Origin: Xenophilus sp003671765
Lineage (GTDB): Bacteria; Pseudomonadota; Gammaproteobacteria; Burkholderiales; Burkholderiaceae_C
Assembly (NCBI GenBank): GCA_051414805.1
Contig: CP166702.1
Span: 2,728,001-2,792,000, forward strand
Direction of reading: 5' to 3'
DNA length: 64,000 nt
Notes under the pieces: generated by a model
Told to the model about the DNA's origin: nothing
The model's database searches: none
The model's input: the letters and a program-made list of their open reading frames with translations, nothing else
Made by a program: the position numbers and the translations under genes
In this document: one piece after another, positions 1 to 16,486 of the stretch
Position numbering within the stretch: the stretch's first letter is position 1
How the letters are laid out: each line of letters opens with the position of its first letter

Positions 1-1233
1 CTGGACATCGAGAACGTGCGGCCGTCCTTCATCCACTACGACACCGAGCCGACCGTGCCCGAGTATGTGGACCACTACATCCAGGAGCCCGTGAGCAACA
101 AGCGCGGTGCGGTGCGCGTGCTGCCGCCCGGCTACCTGGACGACGGCGGCGCGCCGCGCTGGTATGCGGGCGTCTCGCACCTGAAGATGGACGGCGACCA
201 GGCCGTCAATGCCTTCACCTGCATTCGCTACGTGCCCGGAAGCATGCCGCCGGAGTGGGAGACCTCGGACGGCGCGCCGGTGGTAGTGGACGACGGCTAC
301 CCGCTGGGCACCACGCTGTGCACGCTCGCGCCCGGGCGGATCCTCAAGCTGGACACGTTCCTCTATCCGCTCAAGTTCGTGCCCAACACGGACCACGACG
401 ACGACGAGCCGGTCGACCCGGACATGGCCGGGTGGGAGGACATGCCCAAGAAGCCCATGGCCATCGTCTCGCAGAGCACCGATGGCGGCGCGACCTGGGC
501 CGCGGTGGCGGCGCCGATCATGGCGGCCGAGCTGGCCGACCTGGAGTCGACGCTTACCGACTACAGCTACTACGCGGTGAGCCACCATGCGCTGGATCAG
601 GACGACGTCGTGTTCCTGAGCTACGACCCGACGCTGCAGCCCGTCAACGTGTGGGCCGCGCCGCTGTCGCGCACGCTGTCGGTGGTGGTGGTCGAAGTGC
701 CGTACCCCACGTCGGCCACGACATGGCGTTGGCGCGTGAAGTTGGGCACAGTGGGCGCGGACGGGGTCATGGGCGCGACGTCAACGCTGGACGAGGGCAC
801 CGACACCTACTTCGGGGCGGTGCTCATCAAGCAGCTGCTCGCGCTGGAGGGCGAGGTGCTGCTGGTGCGCCGCAGCGCGACCGACGCCTACAACACGCCG
901 GCGACCATCTACAGCACCACCGACGGCGCCGCGCTGACGCTGCGCGGCACGCTGCCGGCCCCCGAGTTCCGATGCGGCCCGATCATGGCCGTCTCCCCGC
1001 GCACCCTGGCCGTGACGGTTTACGACGAGAACACCGCGACCCTCTGGCGCTCGCGCGACAAGGGGGAGACCTGGGAGGAGTGGGGCGTCATCGGCGACGA
1101 CCTGATGGAGCAGCCTCCGGGGCACCTGCCGGCACACCTCGCCGAGCTGGCCGCTGTAGAGCTCAACGGCGTGCTGCAGTCGGCCTATCCCGCCACGCCC
1201 TGGCTCACGGACTGCAGGATCGACCATGACTAA
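1..1233 (+). CDS. Phage appendage protein with BNR/Asp-box motifs (5' partial)
   Basis: The reading frame is open from base 1 through the first in-frame GTG at 16, so the gene very probably begins left of the window; at least 405 residues are present. Two Asp-box (BNR) motifs of the form S-x-D-x-G-x-T-W are visible: STDGGATW near residue 155 and SRDKGETW near 350, with a weaker YSTTDGAA near 300. These mark a sialidase-like beta-propeller fold, which is common in phage appendages that meet surface glycans, but no enzyme activity can be claimed. It overlaps the next gene by 8 bases, as expected for late virion genes. Family assignment below the fold level is not possible. Confidence 0.7.
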   Translation: MDIENVRPSFIHYDTEPTVPEYVDHYIQEPVSNKRGAVRVLPPGYLDDGGAPRWYAGVSHLKMDGDQAVNAFTCIRYVPGSMPPEWETSDGAPVVVDDGYPLGTTLCTLAPGRILKLDTFLYPLKFVPNTDHDDDEPVDPDMAGWEDMPKKPMAIVSQSTDGGATWAAVAAPIMAAELADLESTLTDYSYYAVSHHALDQDDVVFLSYDPTLQPVNVWAAPLSRTLSVVVVEVPYPTSATTWRWRVKLGTVGADGVMGATSTLDEGTDTYFGAVLIKQLLALEGEVLLVRRSATDAYNTPATIYSTTDGAALTLRGTLPAPEFRCGPIMAVSPRTLAVTVYDENTATLWRSRDKGETWEEWGVIGDDLMEQPPGHLPAHLAELAAVELNGVLQSAYPATPWLTDCRIDHD

Positions 1234-2701
1234 CAGCCTCTTCAAGAAGCCGGTCCTCGAGCTCGTCACGCAGACCGTGGTCGACCCGGGCGTCCCGGGC
1301 TCGCCGGGCGTCGCCGGCCACTACGAGACACGCACGCAGCAGGTGTGCGGCCTGCGGTACAACACCTCCGGCCGCTATGTCGCGGTGACGGAGGAAACGC
1401 CCCTCGGCCCCAGGACTCGGCAAGTCTGGGTGCCCGATGGCGGCGGCGGCGCCACGAGCACGTGGGTGTGCAGCACCGAGACCTACAGCGTGTGGGTGCC
1501 TCCGGTGCCGCCCACCCCTGCCATCCCACCGCGCACGAGCGTGCAGACCGTGGAAGTGCCAGGCCGCAACCTCGGATGGAACGCTGGCGCGCGGTCTTCG
1601 GCGGTGGTGGTGGGCGACTTCGTGGCCGAGTTCAAGGCCAAGGCGAGCAATGCCGGCGCCATGGTCGGCATGAACGCGCCGGACGCGGGCGCGGGCCTCT
1701 ACCCGGCGAACAACGTCGACGTGGCATTCCTCTGCCAGGCCGGTACCGCTCGCGTGTACCGCAGTGGCTCCTACGTGGCGCCGGGCGGCCCCTATACCGA
1801 TGCGACCGTGTTCCGCATCGAGCGCACGGGCGACGTTGTCACGTGGAAGATGGACGGCGCGACCGTGCACACGGCCACCATCGCGAGCCTGCCGGCCGCG
1901 CTGTGGCTGGAGGCCTCGCTCTACTCGGCCGACGACAAGGTGTTCGACCCGGTGCTCACTCAGAACACCGTGCCGCCAGCACCTGAGAACCCGGACGGCG
2001 GCCCGATGCTGCTGGAGTCGCTGACGCTCGACCTGGACCTGGACTTCACGCTCGCGCTGGACCCGGGCCTGCGGCTGGACCTCGACCTCGACTTCAGCCT
2101 CATCCCGCAGCTGGAAACCTTTACACGCATGCGGCTGGATCTGGACCTCGAGTTCACGATCGAGCCCAGGGCAGCGGTAGGCGCCGATCCGGGCGAAGGT
2201 CACGAAGACGATCCGGACTGGGGCGCCGGTGAAGGCGATGGCGCTGGCGGCGATGCGTGGGCGGTGAACCTCGACGGCTTCGGCTCGACCACCTACGCGC
2301 GCTTCCCGTTTGCCAGCATGGCGAACATCGGCGGGCGCTACTTCGGCGCGTCGACGGCCGGCCTGCACGAGCTGGGCGGCGACACGGACGCCGGCGCGGA
2401 GATCCGCGCAGTGGTCGACCTCGGAGAGCGCGCGCTGGCCAAGGGCAACAAGATGACGGTGGGGCAGGCCTATCTGGGCATGTCCGGCACCGGCCACATG
2501 CTGCTGCGGATCCTCTGCGAGGGCAGGGCGTACACCTACCGCACCGGCAGCTACAGCGAGCACATGCAGCAGCAGCGCATCACCCTCGGCAAGGGGCTGC
2601 GGCCCAACTACACCACCCTGCAACTGAGCAACGAAGGCGGCGCGCGATTCGAGGTGGACAGCCTCGACTTCCTGCCGCTCGCAATGACCTGGAGGATCTG
2701 A
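1226..2701 (+). CDS. Phage structural protein with LDLDLDF strand repeats
   Basis: 491 residues, start ATG overlapping the previous stop. I do not recognise a named family. Residues about 110-255 look like a beta-rich concanavalin-like binding module (for example AGTARVYRSGSYV and FRIERTGDVVTWKMDG, typical of adhesive jelly-roll domains). From about residue 265 there are three copies of an alternating hydrophobic/acidic strand: LTLDLDLDFTLAL, LRLDLDLDFSLI and MRLDLDLEFTI, joined by short linkers. An acidic linker (EGHEDDPDWG) and a second beta-rich domain of about 160 residues follow. Position among tail genes suggests a tail or appendage component. Function is inferred from context only. Confidence 0.65.
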   Translation: MTNSLFKKPVLELVTQTVVDPGVPGSPGVAGHYETRTQQVCGLRYNTSGRYVAVTEETPLGPRTRQVWVPDGGGGATSTWVCSTETYSVWVPPVPPTPAIPPRTSVQTVEVPGRNLGWNAGARSSAVVVGDFVAEFKAKASNAGAMVGMNAPDAGAGLYPANNVDVAFLCQAGTARVYRSGSYVAPGGPYTDATVFRIERTGDVVTWKMDGATVHTATIASLPAALWLEASLYSADDKVFDPVLTQNTVPPAPENPDGGPMLLESLTLDLDLDFTLALDPGLRLDLDLDFSLIPQLETFTRMRLDLDLEFTIEPRAAVGADPGEGHEDDPDWGAGEGDGAGGDAWAVNLDGFGSTTYARFPFASMANIGGRYFGASTAGLHELGGDTDAGAEIRAVVDLGERALAKGNKMTVGQAYLGMSGTGHMLLRILCEGRAYTYRTGSYSEHMQQQRITLGKGLRPNYTTLQLSNEGGARFEVDSLDFLPLAMTWRI

Positions 2702-2702
2702 C

Positions 2703-3728
2703 ATGGCAACCGTACCCCCTGGCGGCATCGTCCCCGTTCCCGAGCCGGGCGGCGGGGTGGGCGCGCCAACCACCGTCGCCTACATCATCAACGCCAAGTG
2801 GGCGAACGCACAGAACTGGTTCACCAACGCGATCGCGGCGATCAACGCCGCAGCGGCTGAGGCCGAGGATGCGCCACAGCTCACGGGCCCCGTACTCGAC
2901 ACCTCCTACCTACCGCCCGAAAAGCCGGACCTCCCGCTCACCGACCCGGAGGAGGGTCGCGCGATCTACGACGAGGCCTACGCGCAGATCGGGAACCTGA
3001 TCGAGCAGGGCTTCAAGGACTTCCTGTCGCAGAACTTCCCTACCGGGCCGTTCTGGGACAAGGCGCTGGCGTGGCTGGAGCGCGCGATCGACGGCGGCAC
3101 CGGTGTCGACGCCGAGGTGGAGCGGCAGATCTGGGAGCGCGACAAGGCCCGCTTCCTGGCGCAAAGCGCGCAGGCTGAGGCCGAGGCCATGGCCACGTGG
3201 GCCAACCGCGGCTTCCCGCTTCCACCTGGTGCGCTGGTAGGCGCCGTGCAGGGCATCAGGCTCGACGCCAGCCGCCAGCTGGCCGGGCAGAGCCGCGACA
3301 TCGCCATCAACGCCTTCCGCGCCGAGCTGGAGAACACCCGATTCGCGGTGCAGCAGGTGCTCGAGCTTCGACTGCGCGCCATCTCGGCCGCCGGCGAATA
3401 CATCCGCACGCTGGTGCTGGGCCCGCAGACTGCCATGCAGCTGGCGACTGGCCTGGTGGGCCTGAAAACCGACCTCGCGCGCAGCCTCACGGCGATGTAT
3501 CAAGCCGAGGTGGCGGCGCTGGAGCCGAAGGTGCGCCTTGGCATCACCGATGCGCAGCTGAAGCTCGACGCCTCGCGGTCCAACCTCGACGCCGAGCTGA
3601 AGACGCTCACCGAGCGCGTGAATGCGGCCCTCGCGCACGCCAAGATGGTGGCGGACGCCGCGGCCGCCTCGCTGAACGGCATTGGAGCCGGCGCTTCCAT
3701 CAGCGGTAGCGACAGCAGCAGCCTCTGA
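2703..3728 (+). CDS. Phage virion protein, mostly helical
   Basis: 341 residues starting one base after the previous stop. The N-terminal 20 residues are Pro/Gly rich, then almost the whole protein is predicted helical, with alanine-rich heptad-like stretches at about 120-175 and 205-330 (for example VRLGITDAQLKLDASRS). The C-terminus is low complexity (GSDSSSL). No enzymatic motif and no membrane segment are seen. Together with the two genes before it and the one after it, it forms a same-strand, tightly packed late block, so a tail or neck structural role is likely. I do not recognise the family. Confidence 0.6.
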   Translation: MATVPPGGIVPVPEPGGGVGAPTTVAYIINAKWANAQNWFTNAIAAINAAAAEAEDAPQLTGPVLDTSYLPPEKPDLPLTDPEEGRAIYDEAYAQIGNLIEQGFKDFLSQNFPTGPFWDKALAWLERAIDGGTGVDAEVERQIWERDKARFLAQSAQAEAEAMATWANRGFPLPPGALVGAVQGIRLDASRQLAGQSRDIAINAFRAELENTRFAVQQVLELRLRAISAAGEYIRTLVLGPQTAMQLATGLVGLKTDLARSLTAMYQAEVAALEPKVRLGITDAQLKLDASRSNLDAELKTLTERVNAALAHAKMVADAAAASLNGIGAGASISGSDSSSL

Positions 3729-3730
3729 CA

Positions 3731-3814
3731 CCCCTCTAGGGTTCGCCCCCCTGAGGCCCACAGTCCAAGATGGGGCCCAGTCTGGGCGGACTTCGTCCGT
3801 CGAAGGGAAAACAC
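3731..3814 (+). promoter_or_regulatory. Phage leader module 1: TAGGGTTCG motif plus hairpin
   Basis: The motif ACCCCTCTAGGGTTCG at 3731-3746 begins 2 bases after the preceding stop codon. It recurs, nearly identical, upstream of two other phage genes (7618 and 16084). It is followed by a perfect hairpin CGGAC-TTC-GTCCG at 3787-3799 and a Shine-Dalgarno-like GAAGGG at 3802-3807, then ATG at 3815. It could be a late promoter, an RNA processing site or a binding site; the sequence alone cannot separate these. Confidence 0.5.
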
Positions 3815-5755
3815 ATGCTCGGGTTCCATCCTCAACACGCCAAGAACCGCTACGCCGATGGCGGGCCTGTTCGCGGTCCTGGCACTGGCACTTCCGAAGA
3901 CATCGAGAAGCCTGTGCGGCAGGGCAGCTACATCATGCCCGCCGACTCCACCGAGCAGATTGGCGATGACGCCCTCCGGCGCGCCGGCAATGGCGGCGCG
4001 CGAGGGTTTCGACCGAAGGGAGGCAGGGTCGACGTGCACCTGAGCAACGGCGAGTTCGAGATCCCGCCGGAGCAGGTCCACGCCATCGGCGTGCAGGCGC
4101 TGGATGCTGCCAAGGACGCCACGCACACCCCAGTGGCCGGGCCAATGGGATTCAACCCGGAGCTGTTCTTCGCCAACGGCGGGCTGGTCGATGACGAGCG
4201 CAAGCGCCCGAACGCCTTCGGCGATGCCGCTGCAGCGGCCAGCACGCCAGGCACGACGCAGGTTGCCACACCATCCCCCGCGCCTGCGCCGCAGCGCGTT
4301 GCGGCCGGCCCGACCATGGACAACGCCTTCCCGGGCAACCGGCAGCCGTCGCCCAGCCCGTATGCCTCGGCACCGATGGGTGCGCCAGCACCGGCCCCAG
4401 CACCGTCGCCCGTGGATGCGGATCCCCAAGTGCGCGCCGATCGCGCGGCCGTGGGCGCGGCATGGGACACCGCCAAGGGCTTCAACGAAAAGGTGGGGCG
4501 AGGGATCCTGGATGCCACCACCTACCCGGCGCGTATCGCCGCGAACGCCTACGACCAGAGCGTCGTGCGCGGCATGCGCGCTGCCGGCATCGATGCCGCG
4601 CCCTTGGCGCCCAAGCTGGTGCCTGCGGGCGCTGATCCCACCTCGCTGACGCCGTTCATGGGCCAGCAGCGTTCTGATGCCGGCCTCGGCTTCGACCCGG
4701 CCGCGGCGCAGACCGCGGCACCTGCTGCCGCACCAGCCGTTGCAGCTGCCGCGAGCGCTGCGCCCCGCGCTGCGGCTCCCGTGGCCGCCCCGGCGCAGAG
4801 TGCGGCCGCGACGCCCGCCGTCGCTGCAGCGCCGGCAGCCGCTGCACCGGCAACTGCTGCTGAAGTAGCACCAGGTGTGTTTCGGTCGGGCAACAGTTAC
4901 GGCGATTCTCCGGAGGCGGCACGAGGCTTTCGCCCGGGCGGCGCCGTGAGCGCGCAGAACATGGCTGCGGCGAACACGCTGGCGGCGCGCAGCGCCACGG
5001 GTGGCGGCCTCGGCTTCCAGCCTGGCGGCATGTCGGTCATCGGCAACCCCGGGCCCGATGCTGCGCAGGCGATGTTCGACGGCGCCGCGATGCGCACCGC
5101 CGCCGCCCGCGGCGCCTTTTCGCCTCGCCGAGGCTTCTCGTCAGACCAAGGTGCGATTGCCGCCGCGGCGCTGCCCGTGCAGACGCGAGCGACAGCGGAT
5201 ATGGAAGCGGGGCGCCAGGCGGCGGAGACGCAGCGGGCCGATCTGGGCTTCCGGACCCAGGCCCAGCGGGATGCCATCGCCGCTCAGCAGCAGGCGCAGC
5301 TGCAAACCCAGCGCGTCGCCGCCGAGGATCGACGCGCAGCCGAGAGCAACGCGATCCGGCGCGACGAGGTCGCTGGCCAGAATCGGGTGCGCGACACGCA
5401 GGTGGCGGCGGCTCAGGATGAAGCGTCGCTTCGTCGTACGGTGCTCGACCCGAAGGCCTCGGTAACCGATCGGGCGCGCGCACAGTCGGCACTGCTGGCC
5501 ATTCAGGGCAAGACGTCGCCGACGGAGTGGGGTGTGCAGGTGACGCCTGCGGTGAAGAACGCCGATGGCAGCACCACCGAGGGCAGCGTCTACCGGTACA
5601 ACAAGCAGACGGGCGACGTGCAGCGGGTGGACGGCCAGGGCCAGAACGCGGCGCCAGCGGTGCTGCCTGCCAAGGATAAGCTGATCAAGGGACAGGTTTA
5701 CCAGACCGCCCGCGGCAGCGCGCGCTGGGATGGCGCGATGTTCCAGCCGGTCTAG
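3815..5755 (+). CDS. Phage virion-associated protein with GG-rich anchor motifs
   Basis: 646 residues; start ATG chosen because GAAGGG lies 7 bases upstream. Near the N-terminus are two related modules, each ending in G-(S/E)-(Y/F)-x-x-P then x-x-I-G: one with GPGTGTSEDI and GSYIMPADSTEQIG, one with GGRVDVHLSNGEFEIP. Such motifs are common near the ends of phage tail or ejection proteins. Residues about 140-390 are Ala/Pro low complexity. G-F-R/Q-P-G-G repeats occur near 375 and 410. A Gln/Arg-rich coiled coil covers about 470-560. The stop TAG shares CTAG with the convergent gene at 5752. I do not recognise a characterised homologue; position suggests a virion protein made just before the large polyvalent protein. 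Confidence 0.6.
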   Translation: MLGFHPQHAKNRYADGGPVRGPGTGTSEDIEKPVRQGSYIMPADSTEQIGDDALRRAGNGGARGFRPKGGRVDVHLSNGEFEIPPEQVHAIGVQALDAAKDATHTPVAGPMGFNPELFFANGGLVDDERKRPNAFGDAAAAASTPGTTQVATPSPAPAPQRVAAGPTMDNAFPGNRQPSPSPYASAPMGAPAPAPAPSPVDADPQVRADRAAVGAAWDTAKGFNEKVGRGILDATTYPARIAANAYDQSVVRGMRAAGIDAAPLAPKLVPAGADPTSLTPFMGQQRSDAGLGFDPAAAQTAAPAAAPAVAAAASAAPRAAAPVAAPAQSAAATPAVAAAPAAAAPATAAEVAPGVFRSGNSYGDSPEAARGFRPGGAVSAQNMAAANTLAARSATGGGLGFQPGGMSVIGNPGPDAAQAMFDGAAMRTAAARGAFSPRRGFSSDQGAIAAAALPVQTRATADMEAGRQAAETQRADLGFRTQAQRDAIAAQQQAQLQTQRVAAEDRRAAESNAIRRDEVAGQNRVRDTQVAAAQDEASLRRTVLDPKASVTDRARAQSALLAIQGKTSPTEWGVQVTPAVKNADGSTTEGSVYRYNKQTGDVQRVDGQGQNAAPAVLPAKDKLIKGQVYQTARGSARWDGAMFQPV

Positions 5756-6162
5756 GGCTTCGTGCCGGCGGCCTCTTCGTAGGTGAAGGGCCGCTTCTCG
5801 CCGGTTGTCGGCGACGCAGCAGCAGGGGCGTTTGCGGATGATTTCGCCTCGTTGTACGTCATCCAGTACCCGCTTAGAACGAGGGCGAAAAGCACCCATG
5901 CAGTCACGATGGCGCCGCCGGGCCAGGATCGGCGAGCTCGCTTTGTGAAGAACAGCGCGAGCAGGCCGCAGATGCATGCGGCGCCCACCGCCGGGACCAG
6001 CCAAGTTGCTACCCACAGGAAAACCGGCCTGCTGTCGAAATACAGCATGGGGTTGGCCAGCGCGGCGAACGCCATCCCGACAACGTGCCGCCCCAGGCGC
6101 AGCCCCGGGCTGGGCCGCTTGGACGCCGCAGGTGATTCGAGATCGGCAAAGGATGAGGCCAT
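5752..6162 (-). CDS. Small membrane protein, prophage cargo (moron)
   Basis: 136 residues on the strand opposite to the late genes. Three hydrophobic segments are visible: FAALANPMLYF onward at about 32-45, VFLWVATWLVPAVGAACI at about 47-70, and AIVTAWVLFALVLSGYW at about 83-100. The tail is hydrophilic (KRPFTYEEAAGTKP). It converges on the preceding virion gene so tightly that the two stop codons share CTAG. An oppositely oriented membrane gene inserted in a late operon is typical of lysogenic conversion genes, some of which block superinfection; that role is a guess. No named family recognised. Confidence 0.6.
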   Translation of the reverse strand: MASSFADLESPAASKRPSPGLRLGRHVVGMAFAALANPMLYFDSRPVFLWVATWLVPAVGAACICGLLALFFTKRARRSWPGGAIVTAWVLFALVLSGYWMTYNEAKSSANAPAAASPTTGEKRPFTYEEAAGTKP

Positions 6163-6252
6163 GCTGCACTCCGTTGACTTGCAACGGAATGTAGCAGGCC
6201 CGCTAGATCATGCCACGAGACATAGCCTAGCGCGGGCGTCGCCCAATGCTCC

Positions 6253-6759
6253 CTACTTGACTCGCTTCAGCGCAGGGCGCGCTGCTGCTGCCGGCGAGGG
6301 CAAACTCGATGGCGTTGCGCTGCCGGCAACCTGCGGCGATGCTGGTTCTGGCGGAGGAGGGGGGTCGCCTGAACTGGAGACACGGTCGCACAGTTCGATT
6401 ACGCGACGGGCACGGGCCAAGATGTCGCCATACTCGCCATCATCAAAATGCCGATCGATGTGGTAGTCCGCGGCGTTCCGAAACCGACGCAGCCTCGGCA
6501 TCATGTTCGCGATCACGCGCGCGTCAGTGCGTCCAGGTACGACCTTGTTGCCATGTGCTCGGGCGCGCCCAATGATCTCGGCGTGGCTCGACTCCCCGTC
6601 CATTCGAGCTCTTCCCTCCGGAAAAGTGACTTGGACAGCGTGCAGTGCTGCGTAATACGCCCTTGAAACGACGCATCGTTTCAAACACTCGGGTTGCTGG
6701 GATTGGGCGCCAGCAAGCTCGTCTGCGAAAGACAGGAGATCAATGGGCTGGATGGGCAT
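6253..6759 (-). CDS. HEPN-domain-like protein
   Basis: 168 residues. The N-terminal 110 residues look like a HEPN helical domain: SRAYYAALH at 32-40 matches the R-x-Y-Y-x-x-x-H signature of UPF0332-type HEPN proteins, and RNAADYH at 94-100 gives the R-x5-H motif that forms the RNase site in active HEPN toxins. The last 40 residues are Pro/Ala rich and disordered. Its start overlaps the end of the upstream gene by 20 bases, so the two are translationally coupled. Many HEPN proteins are RNases in toxin-antitoxin or abortive-infection systems; here that role is inferred from motif plus prophage context. GC is lower than in the flanking phage genes. Confidence 0.65.
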   Translation of the reverse strand: MPIQPIDLLSFADELAGAQSQQPECLKRCVVSRAYYAALHAVQVTFPEGRARMDGESSHAEIIGRARAHGNKVVPGRTDARVIANMMPRLRRFRNAADYHIDRHFDDGEYGDILARARRVIELCDRVSSSGDPPPPPEPASPQVAGSATPSSLPSPAAAARPALKRVK

Positions 6760-7513
6760 CGACCGGTTTCGCCAGATGATTCAAGTGCACGGTCATGCGA
6801 GTCGGGTCCCAATCGACCAACTCTCCCAGCTTGTCGCATAGCTCATAGTCCATGCGAAACTCATCATCCAGAGATCCAAAGAAGCCAAGTTCGAAGGCGA
6901 CCGAAGATCCGCCATCAGGGTCAAGTTCGCGATACACGCCAACTTCACGCACGCGCTTGTTGGCTGCGGTGAGGACGTTGCGAGCCACCGCAAGCACATC
7001 TTGGACGTGCGACTCCTCAACGCCTAGCTTCCGCAGCTCACCTTCAATTTCGACAACGTCTATCGACGGCGCGAGGTGTCCCTCTACAGATCGCTGCAAT
7101 CTTGCGGCCTCTTGGATCTCACCGCTTGAAAGCAATGCGGACACCGCAATGTGGATAGTTTCCTCGTCATGCGGAGCCATTGCAGCCGCTCTGAGTGCGT
7201 ACGGCTTGGCCAAGTCAGATCGATTCAGGAACTCAAAAGTGACAACCGCGTTGTAGAAGGTTGCCAGCGAATCGTCTTCCTTCATCGCGCATTCCACGTG
7301 ATGCGTCGCGGCATCAACATCCCACGCGAGTGCGGCCAGCGCGGAATGCACGATATGGCCCGCGACTGGCTCGACCTTCTCCAGGTTAATCGCATCGCGA
7401 CGAATTCTCGCCAACTGAAAAGCGTCTGGAACGACGCCGCTATCGACGGTAGCAAACAGCTGCTCGAGTTCTTGAAAGACCTGCGGAGAAACAGTGGCGG
7501 GTGACTTGAACAC
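6740..7513 (-). CDS. Helical-repeat protein paired with the HEPN gene
   Basis: 257 residues. Residues about 50-165 resemble TPR-like helical pairs (SALAALAWDVDAATHHVECA, YALRAAAMAPHDEETIHIA, SALLSSGEIQEAARL). The last 70 residues form a separate acidic domain (VYRELDPDGGSS, FGSLDDEFRMDYELCDKL). No catalytic motif is seen. It is the first gene of a two-gene unit with the HEPN-like gene and lies directly before the leader of the large polyvalent gene, on the other strand. It may be the antitoxin or sensor partner of the HEPN protein; this is inference. I do not recognise the family. Confidence 0.6.
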   Translation of the reverse strand: MFKSPATVSPQVFQELEQLFATVDSGVVPDAFQLARIRRDAINLEKVEPVAGHIVHSALAALAWDVDAATHHVECAMKEDDSLATFYNAVVTFEFLNRSDLAKPYALRAAAMAPHDEETIHIAVSALLSSGEIQEAARLQRSVEGHLAPSIDVVEIEGELRKLGVEESHVQDVLAVARNVLTAANKRVREVGVYRELDPDGGSSVAFELGFFGSLDDEFRMDYELCDKLGELVDWDPTRMTVHLNHLAKPVDAHPAH

Positions 7514-7617
7514 ACCCTGAACATAGCCGGATAGCTACACATAATGTAGCAATTGGTAACTTTTCCTTGGGGTTCGCTCCCGCACGGCCGTGCAGCCAAC
7601 GTCGCACAAATTGTTCT

Positions 7618-7665
7618 CCCCCCGTAGGGTTCGACCTCTCGCCGCCCCGCCGGAAGACTGGCGGG
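7618..7665 (+). promoter_or_regulatory. Phage leader module 2: TAGGGTTCG motif plus start-site hairpin
   Basis: The motif CCCCCCGTAGGGTTCG lies at 7618-7633. A hairpin CCCGCC (7646-7651) / GGCGGG (7660-7665) abuts the ATG at 7666, and the loop GGAAGACT carries the Shine-Dalgarno-like GGAAGA. A degenerate copy, TTGGGGTTCG, lies at 7567-7576. The arrangement could display or hide the ribosome-binding site of the 8.4-kb gene. Confidence 0.5.
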
Positions 7666-16080
<8,415 letters not shown>

Positions 16081-16083
16081 GGC

Positions 16084-16131
16084 ACCCCTGTAGGGTTCGG
16101 CGCCGCAGCGATGGTCCGCGACCATCGCTGC
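16084..16131 (+). promoter_or_regulatory. Phage leader module 3: TAGGGTTCG motif plus 12-bp hairpin
   Basis: ACCCCTGTAGGGTTCG lies at 16084-16099, just after the stop of the giant gene. It is followed by a perfect 12-bp inverted repeat, GCAGCGATGGTC (16105-16116) and GACCATCGCTGC (16120-16131), with loop CGC. The ATG of the next gene is at 16133, so the stem ends one base before it and no Shine-Dalgarno is visible. There is no T-run, so this is not a simple terminator. Confidence 0.5.
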
Positions 16132-16132
16132 C

Positions 16133-16486
16133 ATGGCTGCCTTCAAGCTCAAACTATCCATCGACCAGGGTGCCACGTTCACCCGGCAGGTGACGTGGAA
16201 GACGGGCAAGCCTGCCACGCCGGTTGACCTGACGGGGTGCATCGCGCGCATGCAGATCCGCGAGGCGATCGAGAGTCCCGAAGTCCTCGTGTCGCTGACG
16301 ACGGCCAACGGTGGCATCACGCTCGGCGGCGCCGCGGGCACGGTGGCGCTGCGCATCGAGGCCGCTGCCACCGCCGAATTCCAGTGGACGGCTGGCGTCT
16401 TCGACCTGGAGATCGAATTCGCCGACGGCACCGTGCGCCGCCTGCTGGCCGGCACGGTCACCGTCTCGCCGGAGGTGACCCGGTGA
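16133..16486 (+). CDS. Small phage structural protein, beta-rich
   Basis: 117 residues, MAAFKLKLSIDQGATFTRQV at the start. The pattern (dependence on a Q-G-A-T-F-T strand, a LTG-x-x-A-R-M-Q-I-R turn, then TVALRIEAAATAEFQW and a final FADGTVRRLLAGTV strand) is that of a small immunoglobulin-like or jelly-roll phage protein seen next to tail fibres in many prophages. No function is known to me. Its stop overlaps the GTG start of the next gene (GTGA), so the two are coupled. It heads the fibre and lysis operon that follows the giant gene. Confidence 0.65.
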   Translation: MAAFKLKLSIDQGATFTRQVTWKTGKPATPVDLTGCIARMQIREAIESPEVLVSLTTANGGITLGGAAGTVALRIEAAATAEFQWTAGVFDLEIEFADGTVRRLLAGTVTVSPEVTR

